64,000 nt of DNA, taken from Casp-actino8 sp044355095. Its GTDB lineage: Bacteria > Actinomycetota > Acidimicrobiia > Acidimicrobiales > Ilumatobacteraceae. Of this stretch, positions 17,378-26,044 are shown piece by piece. Location of the stretch: NCBI GenBank assembly GCA_044355095.1, contig JBIKYT010000003.1, positions 1-64,000 of the forward strand, given 5' to 3'. The translations under genes were made by a program, and so were the position numbers. The notes under the pieces were generated by a model that was not told the DNA's origin, did no database searches, and was given only the letters and a program-made list of their open reading frames with translations. The stretch's first letter is position 1. Each line of letters starts with the position of its first letter.

Positions 17378-18886
17378 CTAGAAGTCGAGACTCGAAAGTT
17401 CGGTGATCCATCCGGCGGCACGGGTCACAGCCCGCTCCCACTGGGCACGAACCGCAGGACGATCGTAGTTGGACTGCGGGTCAACAGTGGCGTGTGGCGA
17501 CCACAAAGACTCAATTTCCTGAAGATTTGACCAAGTTCCGACGGCCAAACCTGCCAAATATGCCGCCCCGAGCGTGGTGGCCTCGGTGATCGGCGAGACC
17601 GAGATTGGTCGGTTGGTGGCATTGGCTAGCGCCTGAATAAAAGTGGGGTTGCGACTCATCCCGCCGTCGACCCTGATTTCGGGTACCGCCACATTGGGGT
17701 AGTCGGTCTCGATGGCCTCCAAAAGGTCGGCGCCACGGTGGGCGACACCTTCGAGGACCGCCCGAACAATATGAGCGCGAGTTGATCCGCGGGTGAGACC
17801 GAAGAGGGCTCCTCGTGCTCCGTAATCCCAGTGCGGAGTTCCGAGACCAAGAAGCGCTGGTACATACACAACTCCGTCAGACGTTTGACAGGCTCGAGCG
17901 ACCGCATCACTTTCTTCGGCTGTGGAAATGAGACCCATGTCGTCGCGGAGCCATTCAACATTGGTGCCAGCCGACAACATGATTGCTTCGGCGCCCCAGG
18001 TCACCAGATGAGAAGCATCGTTTACCACTTGACTCCAAGCGACAATTGGGAATGTTCCGTTTCGACTACGCTCAGCCGAAACGGGTTTGCTCTCACCGAG
18101 GCACACATTCATCATGCCGCCCGTGCCAAAAGTGCACTTCGCCATATTGCGACGAACGCATGATTGACCAATGAGCGATGCCTGCTGGTCGCCGGCGATG
18201 GACGCGATGGGTGGCGAACCAGGCAAAGCAGTTGCCAGTCCGATGATGCCCGATGACGCAACAAGAGTCGGCAACATACTGATTGGTACACCTAATACCG
18301 CACAGGCGCGTTCATGCCAACGAATGTCGTCATGAGATAACACATCAGCAAGACCAGTCACCGCGGCATTGCTGTGATCAGTGACGTGCAGGGTTCCTTG
18401 CGAGAGTGTCCAGGCAATCCAACTGTCAACTGTGCCGATACATAAGTTGTCAGCGCGTGCAGCAATGGCTTGTTCGTCGCCGACGTATGTTTTCAGGAGC
18501 CATGCAGCCTTGGTTGCCGTTTGGTTTGGTGCTAACGCCAGTCCGTGCTCGGCCTTCGCCATGATGCATTCGCCAACGGTGCGTAAATCTTGCCAACCTA
18601 AAGCAGGTCCGAGCGGAACACCTGTTGAGCGATCCCACAAGATGGTTGAAGCCCGTTGAGTTGTAATGCCAACTGCCGCGACTGGGCCTGCTTCGGCAAG
18701 TGACGTATGAGCGACTTCAAGGACGAGTCGGGCCATTTCGGTGGCATCAAATTCAACAAGGCCGGAAAACGGCGAATGAGGTACAAATTCGCGATAGTGC
18801 ATTGCCGTGACAGTTGCGTCGGGTCGAACGACGGCGGCGCGTAAACCGCTTGTGCCGACATCAATCACCAGAATTGACGTGTTCAT
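17378..18886 (-). CDS. glpK: Glycerol kinase
   Basis: 502 residues of the FGGY family. It makes glycerol-3-phosphate from glycerol and ATP. Visible are the N-terminal phosphate loop DVGTSGLRAAVV, GWQDLRT, the substrate/adenosine signatures SIAGDQQASLIGQ and FGTGGMMNVC, and VDGGMSRNPTFIQALA near the C-terminus. Its ATG overlaps the stop of the upstream membrane gene (ATGA). It is last in the cluster glpD, FAD enzyme, membrane protein, glpK. The TGGM context is slightly different from the enterobacterial enzyme, but the call is secure at family level. Confidence 0.9.
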   Translation of the reverse strand: MNTSILVIDVGTSGLRAAVVRPDATVTAMHYREFVPHSPFSGLVEFDATEMARLVLEVAHTSLAEAGPVAAVGITTQRASTILWDRSTGVPLGPALGWQDLRTVGECIMAKAEHGLALAPNQTATKAAWLLKTYVGDEQAIAARADNLCIGTVDSWIAWTLSQGTLHVTDHSNAAVTGLADVLSHDDIRWHERACAVLGVPISMLPTLVASSGIIGLATALPGSPPIASIAGDQQASLIGQSCVRRNMAKCTFGTGGMMNVCLGESKPVSAERSRNGTFPIVAWSQVVNDASHLVTWGAEAIMLSAGTNVEWLRDDMGLISTAEESDAVARACQTSDGVVYVPALLGLGTPHWDYGARGALFGLTRGSTRAHIVRAVLEGVAHRGADLLEAIETDYPNVAVPEIRVDGGMSRNPTFIQALANATNRPISVSPITEATTLGAAYLAGLAVGTWSNLQEIESLWSPHATVDPQSNYDRPAVRAQWERAVTRAAGWITELSSLDF

Positions 18887-19311
18887 GAACGACGTCCTTT
18901 GGGAACAGCACCGTTCTTTTGCATTGTTGATCCAAGAAACCCGCCGATGACACCGACGGTCAAGGTGACTGTCAAGTTGAAAAAGACGCCGAGCCAGCGC
19001 ACTTCACCGCCACGAGCCAACTTGATGATGATGAAAACTGTTTGCGGGATGATGTAACTCAATGCTGCGGTGACAATGGCATGTGAAAGTGGTGTGCGAC
19101 GTTGTTGATGCCACGCGGCAACGGCAGCGCCTAACAAAAAGCCGATCGCCGCACACAGTGACAAAATGACTGCGAGACCACTATCGGAGAAAATGCGTGC
19201 CGCAATGGAAAATGGAACGGCGAATACCAAGGCAACGGATGCCCCAGCGCGTATTGCGGCAACGTCCCAACGGGACGAAGTTGGACTGCCGGACGTTGAA
19301 CTTATGGCCAC
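18883..19311 (-). CDS. Small integral membrane protein in the glycerol cluster
   Basis: 142 residues with four predicted hydrophobic helices (about 21-40, 45-65, 78-98, 105-128) and a basic C-terminal tail (GAVPKGRRS). It overlaps both neighbours: 10 bases with the FAD enzyme and 4 with glpK, so it is translated as part of the operon. It has no GlpF aquaporin NPA motifs. I do not recognise the family. From context it might be a glycerol or glycerol-phosphate permease component or a membrane anchor for the peripheral dehydrogenase; neither is shown by the sequence. Confidence 0.7.
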   Translation of the reverse strand: MAISSTSGSPTSSRWDVAAIRAGASVALVFAVPFSIAARIFSDSGLAVILSLCAAIGFLLGAAVAAWHQQRRTPLSHAIVTAALSYIIPQTVFIIIKLARGGEVRWLGVFFNLTVTLTVGVIGGFLGSTMQKNGAVPKGRRS

Positions 19312-20822
19312 TGTGTTGCCTCCAAATAATCGGGGAGCGGAAGCCCCATCTTTCCGGGGTTCAAGATTCCACGCGGATCCATGGAGTTTTTCATCGCGAC
19401 AAGCACATTAAACGCCGAACCAAGCGCTTCTTGTACGAAGCGCGAACGATTGAGTCCGACTCCGTGGTGATGACTGAGGTTGCCGCCGTGAGCAAGAACT
19501 GCACGAGTGCCCGCATCCCACAATGCGACATACGTTTTCTCAACTTCTTCTGCAGGTGGGTTAGCCGCAAAGGTGAAATACAAACAAGCACCATCGATGT
19601 AACTGTGCGACAAGTGACAAGTTGAGGAGCGCGCATATGGAACCTCGAGCATGGCGGCGCGAGTGGCATTAAAGATTGCGGAAAGAGTTGACCATGGTGC
19701 GGCGATCTCCATGGTGTCAACGACAAACCCTTTTTTGGTGAGGGCCTGTAGCGCGCTGGTGTCATTGCGGTGATGTATCCAACGTTCAACTGTTTCAATA
19801 TCGCGGGGAAGACAACCAATCGTTGCTAGACATTCTTCTTCGACGATGTTCATTGATGCAGTTACCGAGGCAACATCGCCCTCATCAAGAACGAGAAGCG
19901 CGCACACGACTCCATCGCCACCTTGTCCACGTTGGCTTTCGGGTGCGTCATACAAACGAAGTACGGCGGGAGTTGCGCCGCGGCGCATGATGCGGCGGCA
20001 GGCGTCAAGGCCATCTTCAAATGTGGCGAATCCAAATGCAGCGCGACGTTCTAACGTTGCGACCGGATGACACTTGAGCCAGATGCGGGTGACAACGCCA
20101 AGTGTTCCCTCACTACCAATAAAGATTTGATTGAGATCGGGCCCACTGGCGCCGCGAGGTGAGCCACCGGTCGTGATAATCGTGCCATCAGCGAGAACCA
20201 CTTCAAGTGCAACGACCATGTCTTCGATCTTGCCGTAACGCGTCGAATACTGACCGGCTCCGCGACAAGCGACCCAACCCCCGACGGTCGCGATGTCAAA
20301 ACTTTGGGGGTAGTGACCAACAGTGAATCCCAAAGACTGAATATGTGCTTCTAGGTCGGGACCAAACGTTCCAGGTAGAACTTCGACTGTGAGCGAGTCG
20401 TCATCAAGTGCAACGACGCCTTGCATCGCGGTGGTGTCCAAAATGACGCCGCCATATAGCGGGATTGAAGCGCCACACACTCCACTTCGCCCGCCGGCAG
20501 CAGTTAATGGAACGTTGTTTTCATTGCAATACGAGAGAACTAGTGAAACTTGTTCGGTCGATGTGGGTCGAACAATTGCTGCAGCTCGTGCGGGTACTTC
20601 GCCGGCAATCGCCCAATGCATGCTGAGTGGCCACCAGTCGCGACTTGCCAATGCCGTTTCGATCGGTGCGGTAGTTGTTTCGCAAATTTTGGTGAGATCA
20701 ACGATTTGTTGTTCGGTGAGTGCAATGGTGCGATGTTGCAAATGGTTGCTCACGGGAGTCTGTCCACTTTGTATGAGATCAATCGGCGATGTGATCTCTC
20801 GAGAAAAAGTCTTACCGGTCAT
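19302..20822 (-). CDS. FAD-binding oxidoreductase, alkyl-DHAP synthase/glycolate oxidase-like
   Basis: 506 residues of the PCMH/VAO flavoprotein family. The FAD-binding half contains PTSTEQVSLVLSYCNE, AAGGRSGVCGASIP, and GGWVACRGAGQYSTRYGKIED, then FIGSEGTLGVVTRIWLK. The C-terminal cap domain ends in HGGNLSHHHGVGLNRS, whose histidine run matches the active site of alkyldihydroxyacetonephosphate synthase. Bacterial relatives are often found in glp clusters. Candidate roles are oxidation of a glycerol-derived hydroxy acid or ether-lipid synthesis; context favours glycerol metabolism. It follows glpD by 12 bases. Confidence 0.82.
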   Translation of the reverse strand: MTGKTFSREITSPIDLIQSGQTPVSNHLQHRTIALTEQQIVDLTKICETTTAPIETALASRDWWPLSMHWAIAGEVPARAAAIVRPTSTEQVSLVLSYCNENNVPLTAAGGRSGVCGASIPLYGGVILDTTAMQGVVALDDDSLTVEVLPGTFGPDLEAHIQSLGFTVGHYPQSFDIATVGGWVACRGAGQYSTRYGKIEDMVVALEVVLADGTIITTGGSPRGASGPDLNQIFIGSEGTLGVVTRIWLKCHPVATLERRAAFGFATFEDGLDACRRIMRRGATPAVLRLYDAPESQRGQGGDGVVCALLVLDEGDVASVTASMNIVEEECLATIGCLPRDIETVERWIHHRNDTSALQALTKKGFVVDTMEIAAPWSTLSAIFNATRAAMLEVPYARSSTCHLSHSYIDGACLYFTFAANPPAEEVEKTYVALWDAGTRAVLAHGGNLSHHHGVGLNRSRFVQEALGSAFNVLVAMKNSMDPRGILNPGKMGLPLPDYLEATQWP

Positions 20823-20834
20823 GTCATTCTCCGC

Positions 20835-22574
20835 TCAGGAATACAGTTCATTTTCGGGCAGGGTGCCCATTGTTGCTTCGTGTTCGCAAATTTCGTGGAA
20901 GGCCAGAACTTCTTTTTCTATGCGCTGTTCGTCCCATCCCGCAAATGGGGCAACAAGTTCTGCGACCGATTGTGCCGCCTGACGGGTGGCTTCGCGATCA
21001 AAGAGAAGTGCCCGAGTTCGACGCGACAAAATGTCATCAAGACTGAGTGCCATTTCATGAATGACTGAATAGATCGCCTCTGCCTTGATATATGGAAGGC
21101 CCGCAATGAGCGTTTCAGATAGTCGTGAATCTGTTGCGATCAATGCTTGGATGACCGAAATATCTGAGCCGTAACGATGCGCAAGATGTGCCTCGAGTGA
21201 TCCACTGGTTCGCGGTTCCTTGTAGCCGCGTGCACCGTGAAGTTTGAGATTTTTGGTACGACATTTCGCAGTCTTTACGTTCTTGGTTGACGTTGACGAA
21301 TTCTTCTCGAGAACTTTCAATGCAGCATCAACGGTGTCTTGGGCCATTTCGCGATAAGTCGTTAACTTGCCACCAGTCACTGTGATGATTCCAGAATCAC
21401 TAGTGAGAACCACATGTCGACGCGATAGGTCAGCCGTTCGCGCGGCTTTGCCACCTTTGCCAGTTCCATCTTCGGCGTTGACTTGCTTAACGAGTGGACG
21501 CAGTCCTGCCCAAACGCCAGTGACATCTTCGGCAGTAATTCCAGTGGTCACGCTGGCGTTCAACGCACGTAAAACGTAGTCGATGTCGTCTTTCGTGCAT
21601 TGTGGATCATCAATAGGACCTTGATAATCGGTGTCTGTCGTGCCGACATAGGTGTGCGTAAACGTGCCATCGGGTTTAGGACCCCACGGCACAACGAACA
21701 GACTTCGTTTGTCTTTCGGGACCGGGATGATGACAGCAATGTCATTACGAACTTTGTCCCACGGAACCGTGACATGAACGCCTTTGGCTGGTCGGATGGT
21801 GTCGGGATCAATACCTTCTTCAAGCGTACGAACGGCATCAGTCCACACGCCGGCAGCGTTGATCACCACTCTCGCGTGTACGTCAAAACTTTCATCATCG
21901 CATTGCACCGTGACACCATTCGCCTGTCCCGATTCGGAGCGCAAAATGCTGGTGACTGCGCATTGGTTGATGACGACTGCTCCATGATCTGCGGCTGAAC
22001 GAGCCATGGTGACACACAGTCGCGCATCGTCTGCCTGAGCGTCGTAATAGATATAAGCCGACGCCAAACGTTGACTGGGCATGGTCGGCATATGAGCAAG
22101 TGCTTTTTGTTTACGTAGGCGACGATGAATTTTGCCAATACGCGCGCCACCGGTGATGTCGTACATCCACAAGGCCGAACCTAAAGCACGCGCAATTTTT
22201 CGTGATACCAATCCGTCTTTGGTGAGAATCGGAAGTAAGAAGGGGAGGAGCGACACAAGATGCGGTGCATTGCGAATTAAGCGTTGCCGTTCGTAGAGCG
22301 CTTCATAGACCAAACGAACTTCACCTTGTTGCAAATACCGCAGTCCACCATGCACGAGCTTTGAGCTTTTGGATGAGGTGCCCGACGCGAAGTCGTACCG
22401 CTCAATCAGGGCCGTACGTAGACCACGCGATGCAGCATCAAGGGCCACCCCGAGACCGGTGATACCCCCACCGACAATCACAACATCAAACTGCTCGTTG
22501 GCCAGACGTTGGCGCATGACCGATCGATCGAAATGGTCGGGGGTCATGGCGTTTGACGCTGGAACGGTGGGCAC
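20835..22574 (-). CDS. glpD: FAD-dependent glycerol-3-phosphate dehydrogenase
   Basis: 579 residues. It oxidises glycerol-3-phosphate to dihydroxyacetone phosphate at the membrane, feeding quinone. The dinucleotide motif is VVIVGGGITGLGVALDAASRG; then come FASGTSSKSSKLVHGGLRYL and VINAAGVWTD, with ITVTGGKLTTYREMA in the middle and a C-terminal helical domain of about 130 residues. It is the first gene of the glycerol cluster and diverges from the Fur-family gene across a 109-base region, so the two may share regulation. Confidence 0.92.
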   Translation of the reverse strand: MPTVPASNAMTPDHFDRSVMRQRLANEQFDVVIVGGGITGLGVALDAASRGLRTALIERYDFASGTSSKSSKLVHGGLRYLQQGEVRLVYEALYERQRLIRNAPHLVSLLPFLLPILTKDGLVSRKIARALGSALWMYDITGGARIGKIHRRLRKQKALAHMPTMPSQRLASAYIYYDAQADDARLCVTMARSAADHGAVVINQCAVTSILRSESGQANGVTVQCDDESFDVHARVVINAAGVWTDAVRTLEEGIDPDTIRPAKGVHVTVPWDKVRNDIAVIIPVPKDKRSLFVVPWGPKPDGTFTHTYVGTTDTDYQGPIDDPQCTKDDIDYVLRALNASVTTGITAEDVTGVWAGLRPLVKQVNAEDGTGKGGKAARTADLSRRHVVLTSDSGIITVTGGKLTTYREMAQDTVDAALKVLEKNSSTSTKNVKTAKCRTKNLKLHGARGYKEPRTSGSLEAHLAHRYGSDISVIQALIATDSRLSETLIAGLPYIKAEAIYSVIHEMALSLDDILSRRTRALLFDREATRQAAQSVAELVAPFAGWDEQRIEKEVLAFHEICEHEATMGTLPENELYS

Positions 22575-22630
22575 ATGGCGAGAGTACCTGCTGAAGCCGT
22601 AACGAGCATTGTGAGACAGATTTCACCCAT

Positions 22631-22659
22631 TGCTAATTTGCATGAATTGCTAATTAGCA
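22631..22659. promoter_or_regulatory. Putative Fur/PerR-type operator
   Basis: The 12-bp perfect palindrome TGCTAATTAGCA spans 22648-22659, and the half-site TGCTAATT is repeated 17 bases upstream at 22631-22638. The element is AT-rich and ends 25 bases before the Fur-family start codon. This is the usual location for autoregulation by metal- or peroxide-sensing Fur proteins. It could also affect divergent glpD. Assignment to this regulator is inference from position. Confidence 0.55.
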
Positions 22660-22683
22660 GGAGATGTCACTAAGTTTCGCAGT

Positions 22684-23094
22684 GTGAAATCACCGTCCGA
22701 GCTCACCGAAGCCTTTCGTGCGACTGGCCTGAAGGTCACGCCGCAGCGGCAGTTGCTTTTCCGCCTCATGCATGGCAACACCATGCACCCCACCGCTGAA
22801 GCTCTGTATTCCGAGGCCAGTGCCCAGATGCCTGGCATCTCGTTGCGCACCGTGTACCAAACTTTGACCGATCTGGCCTCGATGGGCGAGTTACGTCTCA
22901 TTGATGTTGGCGCAGGCGCCGTACGTTTTGACCCGAATGTTGATGAACATCACCACGTCATCTGCCAAGGGTGCGGCAATGTTCGCGATGTTTATGTGGC
23001 TGGGTCACAAGCCCTGCACATTGAAGGACTCGATGGATTCTCCGTCGAGTCAACCTCAATTCTGTTCCACGGTTCATGCGCGAGTTGCGCCTGA
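22684..23094 (+). CDS. Fur-family metal/peroxide-responsive repressor (PerR-like)
   Basis: 136 residues. The N-terminal winged helix (GLKVTPQRQLLFRLMHG, then ISLRTVYQTLTDLASMG) is followed by a dimerisation domain with the regulatory histidines EHHHVIC (89-94). The structural zinc CxxC pairs are C94/C97 and C132/C135. It lies just upstream of rubrerythrin, a peroxide-detoxifying enzyme, so a PerR role is more likely than iron uptake control. A palindrome just upstream supports autoregulation. No direct proof of the sensing metal is visible. Confidence 0.85.
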   Translation: MKSPSELTEAFRATGLKVTPQRQLLFRLMHGNTMHPTAEALYSEASAQMPGISLRTVYQTLTDLASMGELRLIDVGAGAVRFDPNVDEHHHVICQGCGNVRDVYVAGSQALHIEGLDGFSVESTSILFHGSCASCA

Positions 23095-23180
23095 ACTGAG
23101 GAAAGGTTTCTTGAGCGTGGCTTCTCACGATCAAGAAGTTCAGCAAGTAACAACCCACAACCCATGAAAGAGAGACAGTC

Positions 23181-23594
23181 ATGAGCCTCCACGGCACCAA
23201 GACTCACGAAAACCTCAAGGAGGCGTTCGCCGGCGAGAGCCAGGCCAACCGCCGTTACTTGTGGTTCGCACAGAAGGCCGACATCGAGGGCTACCCCGAT
23301 GCAGCCGCATTGTTCCGTTCGGTCGCAGAAGGCGAAACCGGACACGCCCACGGTCACCTCGATTACTTGGCTGAAGTTGGCGACCCCGCTTCAGGTGAGC
23401 CCATCGGCGAAACCGAAGCCAACTTCAAGGCGTCAATCGCTGGCGAGACCTACGAGTACACCCAGATGTACCCAGGTTTCGCAAAGACCGCTCGCGACGA
23501 AGGCTTTGCCGAAATCGCCGATTGGTTTGAAACCTTGGCTCGTGCCGAGAAGAGCCACGCTGGTCGTTTCCAGCAGGGCCTCGAAGCACTCTGA
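23181..23594 (+). CDS. rbr: Rubrerythrin (diiron domain only)
   Basis: 137 residues. It is the ferritin-like diiron domain that reduces hydrogen peroxide in rubrerythrins. Diiron ligands are in FAGESQANRRY, AEGETGHAHGH, GETYEYTQMYPG and RAEKSHAGRF, at the canonical spacing. The C-terminal rubredoxin domain of classical rubrerythrin is missing, so electrons must come from a separate donor. The Fe-S protein encoded next is a candidate. GAAAGAGAGACAG precedes the ATG as ribosome site. A strong terminator follows directly, so this gene can be expressed at higher level than the next two. Confidence 0.92.
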   Translation: MSLHGTKTHENLKEAFAGESQANRRYLWFAQKADIEGYPDAAALFRSVAEGETGHAHGHLDYLAEVGDPASGEPIGETEANFKASIAGETYEYTQMYPGFAKTARDEGFAEIADWFETLARAEKSHAGRFQQGLEAL

Positions 23595-23610
23595 GTTTCA
23601 CTTCATGTAG

Positions 23611-23655
23611 TTGTTGGGGTGCTCGGCGCAAGCCGGGCACCCCAACAAAATCTTT
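23611..23655 (+). terminator. Strong intrinsic terminator or attenuator after rubrerythrin
   Basis: TTGTTGGGGTGC pairs with the complement GCACCCCAACAA around a GCAA-type loop (stem about 16 bp with one bulge). Short A/T-rich sequence follows (AATCTTT). It separates rubrerythrin from the Fe-S protein and DUF3501 genes, so it may set stoichiometry by partial readthrough. Confidence 0.8.
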
Positions 23656-23698
23656 ACACTGTTCTTTTGCAGATATATCTACCGAATGAGATTTCAAC

Positions 23699-25015
23699 AT
23701 GACGATTACCTACGACCCGAAGCATCCGAAGTATCTCGATGAAAAGGATGTACGCGATGAACTCACTCGGGTGTACGACCTATGTCACGGGTGTCGTTTG
23801 TGTTTTAAGTACTGCACATCGTTTCCCACACTTTTCGATTTCGTTGATCAACACGAAGATCAAGATGCTGGTCGTTTAACACCAGCGCAGCAAGACCAAG
23901 TCATTGATGAATGTTTCCAATGCAAATTGTGTTACGTCAACTGTCCGTACATTCCTGGACAAAGTGAATGGGAATTAGATTTCCCGCGTTTGATGCTGCG
24001 CGCCGACGCGATGCGACACAAAAATGACCAAGTTTCTTTACGAGACAAAGTCACGACGAACGTGATGGGTCGCACTGACCTGCTCGGAAAAGTCGCGACG
24101 AAGACCGCGCCTTTGATGAACAAGATGATGGGTGCAAAGCCGGGTTCATTGGTTCGCAAAGCGATTGAAGTGACCTCGGGCGTTTCCAGCGAACGAGTGC
24201 TGCCACCGTTCGCTAAGCAACGTTTTACCACTTGGTTTAATCGTCGCCCCAAACTAAAAATTGGCAAGCGTCAAGGTCGAGTTGCCTTATTCCCAACTTG
24301 TCTTGTTGAGTATCAGGCACCCGAAGTCGGTCATGACCTGATCAAGGTGTACGAGCGCAACGGCATCGAATGCTCGTTGGCTGACACAACCCAGTGTTGT
24401 GGTGCACCGTTCTTGCACAGTGGAGATATCGACAACTTCACCAAGATTGCTGAGAAGAATGTCAAGGCATTGGCAAACACTGTCCGCAAAGGCAACGACA
24501 TTGTCGTGCCGCAGCCGACTTGTGGTTACGTGTTGAAGAAGGACTATCTCGACTATGTCGGTGGGCCCGATGCCGAACTGGTCGCTGCCAATACCTACGA
24601 CGCCAGCGAGTACCTGATGAAGTTGCATAAGGCCGAAGGCACAGCGCTTGACACTGAATTCACTGGCGATGTTCCCGAGACCATTACGTATCACACTCCG
24701 TGTCACTTGCGAGCTCAGAACATTGGACTGAAGAGCCGCGACCTAATGAAGCTCACCGGTGCAAAGATCAAACTTGTGCAACAGTGCTCAGGTATTGACG
24801 GTATGTGGGGCCTTCGTGCCGAGAATGCCGAACTCTCGATTCCAATTGGTCAAAAGCTTGGAGCCGAAATCATCAAGGCTGACGGCGATGTCGTCACTGG
24901 CGATTGTCACTTGGCCAACGGAGCAATTAACGAACAAACCGGACGAGTGTCGTTGCACCCCATCCAATTGGTGGCACGCGCCTACGGAATTCCTGAAGAA
25001 CAACCCCCCAAGTAA
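23699..25015 (+). CDS. GlpC/HdrD-like (Fe-S) oxidoreductase
   Basis: 438 residues. Two [4Fe-4S] binding sets lie near the N-terminus (C29, C32, C35, C39, and C72, C75, C78, C82). They are followed by two cysteine-rich CCG-type domains, one around TTQCCGAPFLHSGD and the other around YHTPCHLRAQN with QQCSGIDG. Such proteins move electrons between quinones or disulfides and soluble carriers. In many bacteria the same order rubrerythrin, this Fe-S protein, DUF3501 recurs, implying a redox partnership with rubrerythrin. It is not next to glpA/glpB, so the name glpC is avoided. Confidence 0.87.
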   Translation: MTITYDPKHPKYLDEKDVRDELTRVYDLCHGCRLCFKYCTSFPTLFDFVDQHEDQDAGRLTPAQQDQVIDECFQCKLCYVNCPYIPGQSEWELDFPRLMLRADAMRHKNDQVSLRDKVTTNVMGRTDLLGKVATKTAPLMNKMMGAKPGSLVRKAIEVTSGVSSERVLPPFAKQRFTTWFNRRPKLKIGKRQGRVALFPTCLVEYQAPEVGHDLIKVYERNGIECSLADTTQCCGAPFLHSGDIDNFTKIAEKNVKALANTVRKGNDIVVPQPTCGYVLKKDYLDYVGGPDAELVAANTYDASEYLMKLHKAEGTALDTEFTGDVPETITYHTPCHLRAQNIGLKSRDLMKLTGAKIKLVQQCSGIDGMWGLRAENAELSIPIGQKLGAEIIKADGDVVTGDCHLANGAINEQTGRVSLHPIQLVARAYGIPEEQPPK

Positions 25016-25035
25016 TTCAGAAATTGGAGAATCAG

Positions 25036-25638
25036 ATGAATACTTTGACCCCCCGCAAACTTTCATTGTCAGATATCGCCGACGTGCGTGCTTATGAACG
25101 CGAGCGTGCCGAATTTAAAGCACACGTGATTTCCCTGAAAGAACGCCGTCGTTTGTCTCTTGGCACGATCGTGTCGGTGATGTTCGAAAACCGTGACACG
25201 ATTCGTTATCAGATTCAAGAAATGTCACGAGTTGAACGACTCTCAACTGACGAAGAGATTCAAGGTGAGATTGATATCTATAACCCGATGATCCCTGAGC
25301 CGGGCCAATTGTGCGCCACGTTGTTCATTGAATTGACGAGTGAAGAACAAATGCAAGAGTGGTTGCCAAAGTTGGTCGGAATTGAAAGTTCAATCGTGTT
25401 CCGATTGGCCGATGGGCGAGAAGTCGCCGCAGTCACCGAAGCTCAACACGAGAGTCAACTGACGCGTGACTATGTCACGGCAGCAGTTCATTACTTGCAG
25501 TTTGCATTCACCGACGATGAGATTGCAGGGCTGGCCGAGGGCGGCGCAGTGCTGGCGTGCACCCACCCCGATTACCTCGAAGAGATCTCGCTCTCGGCGG
25601 CGAACCTGGGCGAGTTCCTCGCCGATCTGCGCTCCTGA
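25036..25638 (+). CDS. DUF3501 family protein
   Basis: 200 residues from ATG 25036, with GGAG at 25026-25029 as ribosome site; an in-frame TTG four codons up is unlikely. Conserved features are RRLSLGTIVSVMFENRDTI, RYQIQEMSRVER and the acidic IQGEIDIYNPMIPEPGQL. No metal-binding cysteines are visible. It follows the Fe-S protein by 20 bases. DUF3501 genes commonly accompany rubrerythrin and GlpC-like genes, suggesting a shared peroxide-response function, but the biochemical activity is unknown. Confidence 0.88.
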   Translation: MNTLTPRKLSLSDIADVRAYERERAEFKAHVISLKERRRLSLGTIVSVMFENRDTIRYQIQEMSRVERLSTDEEIQGEIDIYNPMIPEPGQLCATLFIELTSEEQMQEWLPKLVGIESSIVFRLADGREVAAVTEAQHESQLTRDYVTAAVHYLQFAFTDDEIAGLAEGGAVLACTHPDYLEEISLSAANLGEFLADLRS

Positions 25639-25774
25639 CCCACTATTTGGCCTGATTAGTGCAGGTCACAGGGCTATTTGGTTTCACCTATTCACAAACG
25701 GGCAAAGGGCTTCTATTGTCTCGCCTGAAGAGAAGTCGTTGCTGTTATCGGAACGATGTCACTAGGGGAATCCA

Positions 25775-26005
25775 ATGGAAGTCATATGGCGGTCGCTGGG
25801 AGCGTGTCGGGGTCTTGATCCTGAACTGTTCTTTCCAGAAACCGAAGAGCAGGCCGATGTTGCGAAAATGATCTGTCAGGGATGCGATGTTCGTATCTCG
25901 TGTCTTGAACATGCCTTAGCAAGCCGAGAGAAGGTCGGTGTTTGGGGCGGAACCACCGAACGTGAACGCCGACGTCTCATTCGCCAACGCCGGCGCATTG
26001 CGTGA
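25775..26005 (+). CDS. WhiB-family iron-sulfur transcription factor
   Basis: 76 residues, a short WhiB-like protein. The [4Fe-4S] ligands are C11, C34, C37 and C43 in ACRGLDPELFFP and ICQGCDVRISC. GVWGGTTERERRRL is the sigma-factor/DNA-binding turn followed by a basic tail. WhiB proteins occur only in Actinobacteria and their phages, and bind the housekeeping sigma factor. AGGGGAATCC precedes the start. A leader of about 130 bases separates it from DUF3501, so it has its own promoter. Which paralogue it is cannot be told. Confidence 0.93.
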   Translation: MEVIWRSLGACRGLDPELFFPETEEQADVAKMICQGCDVRISCLEHALASREKVGVWGGTTERERRRLIRQRRRIA

Positions 26006-26044
26006 CCGTCGTACTCACAAGTACATCTCGCTAGCCTCAAGCGC

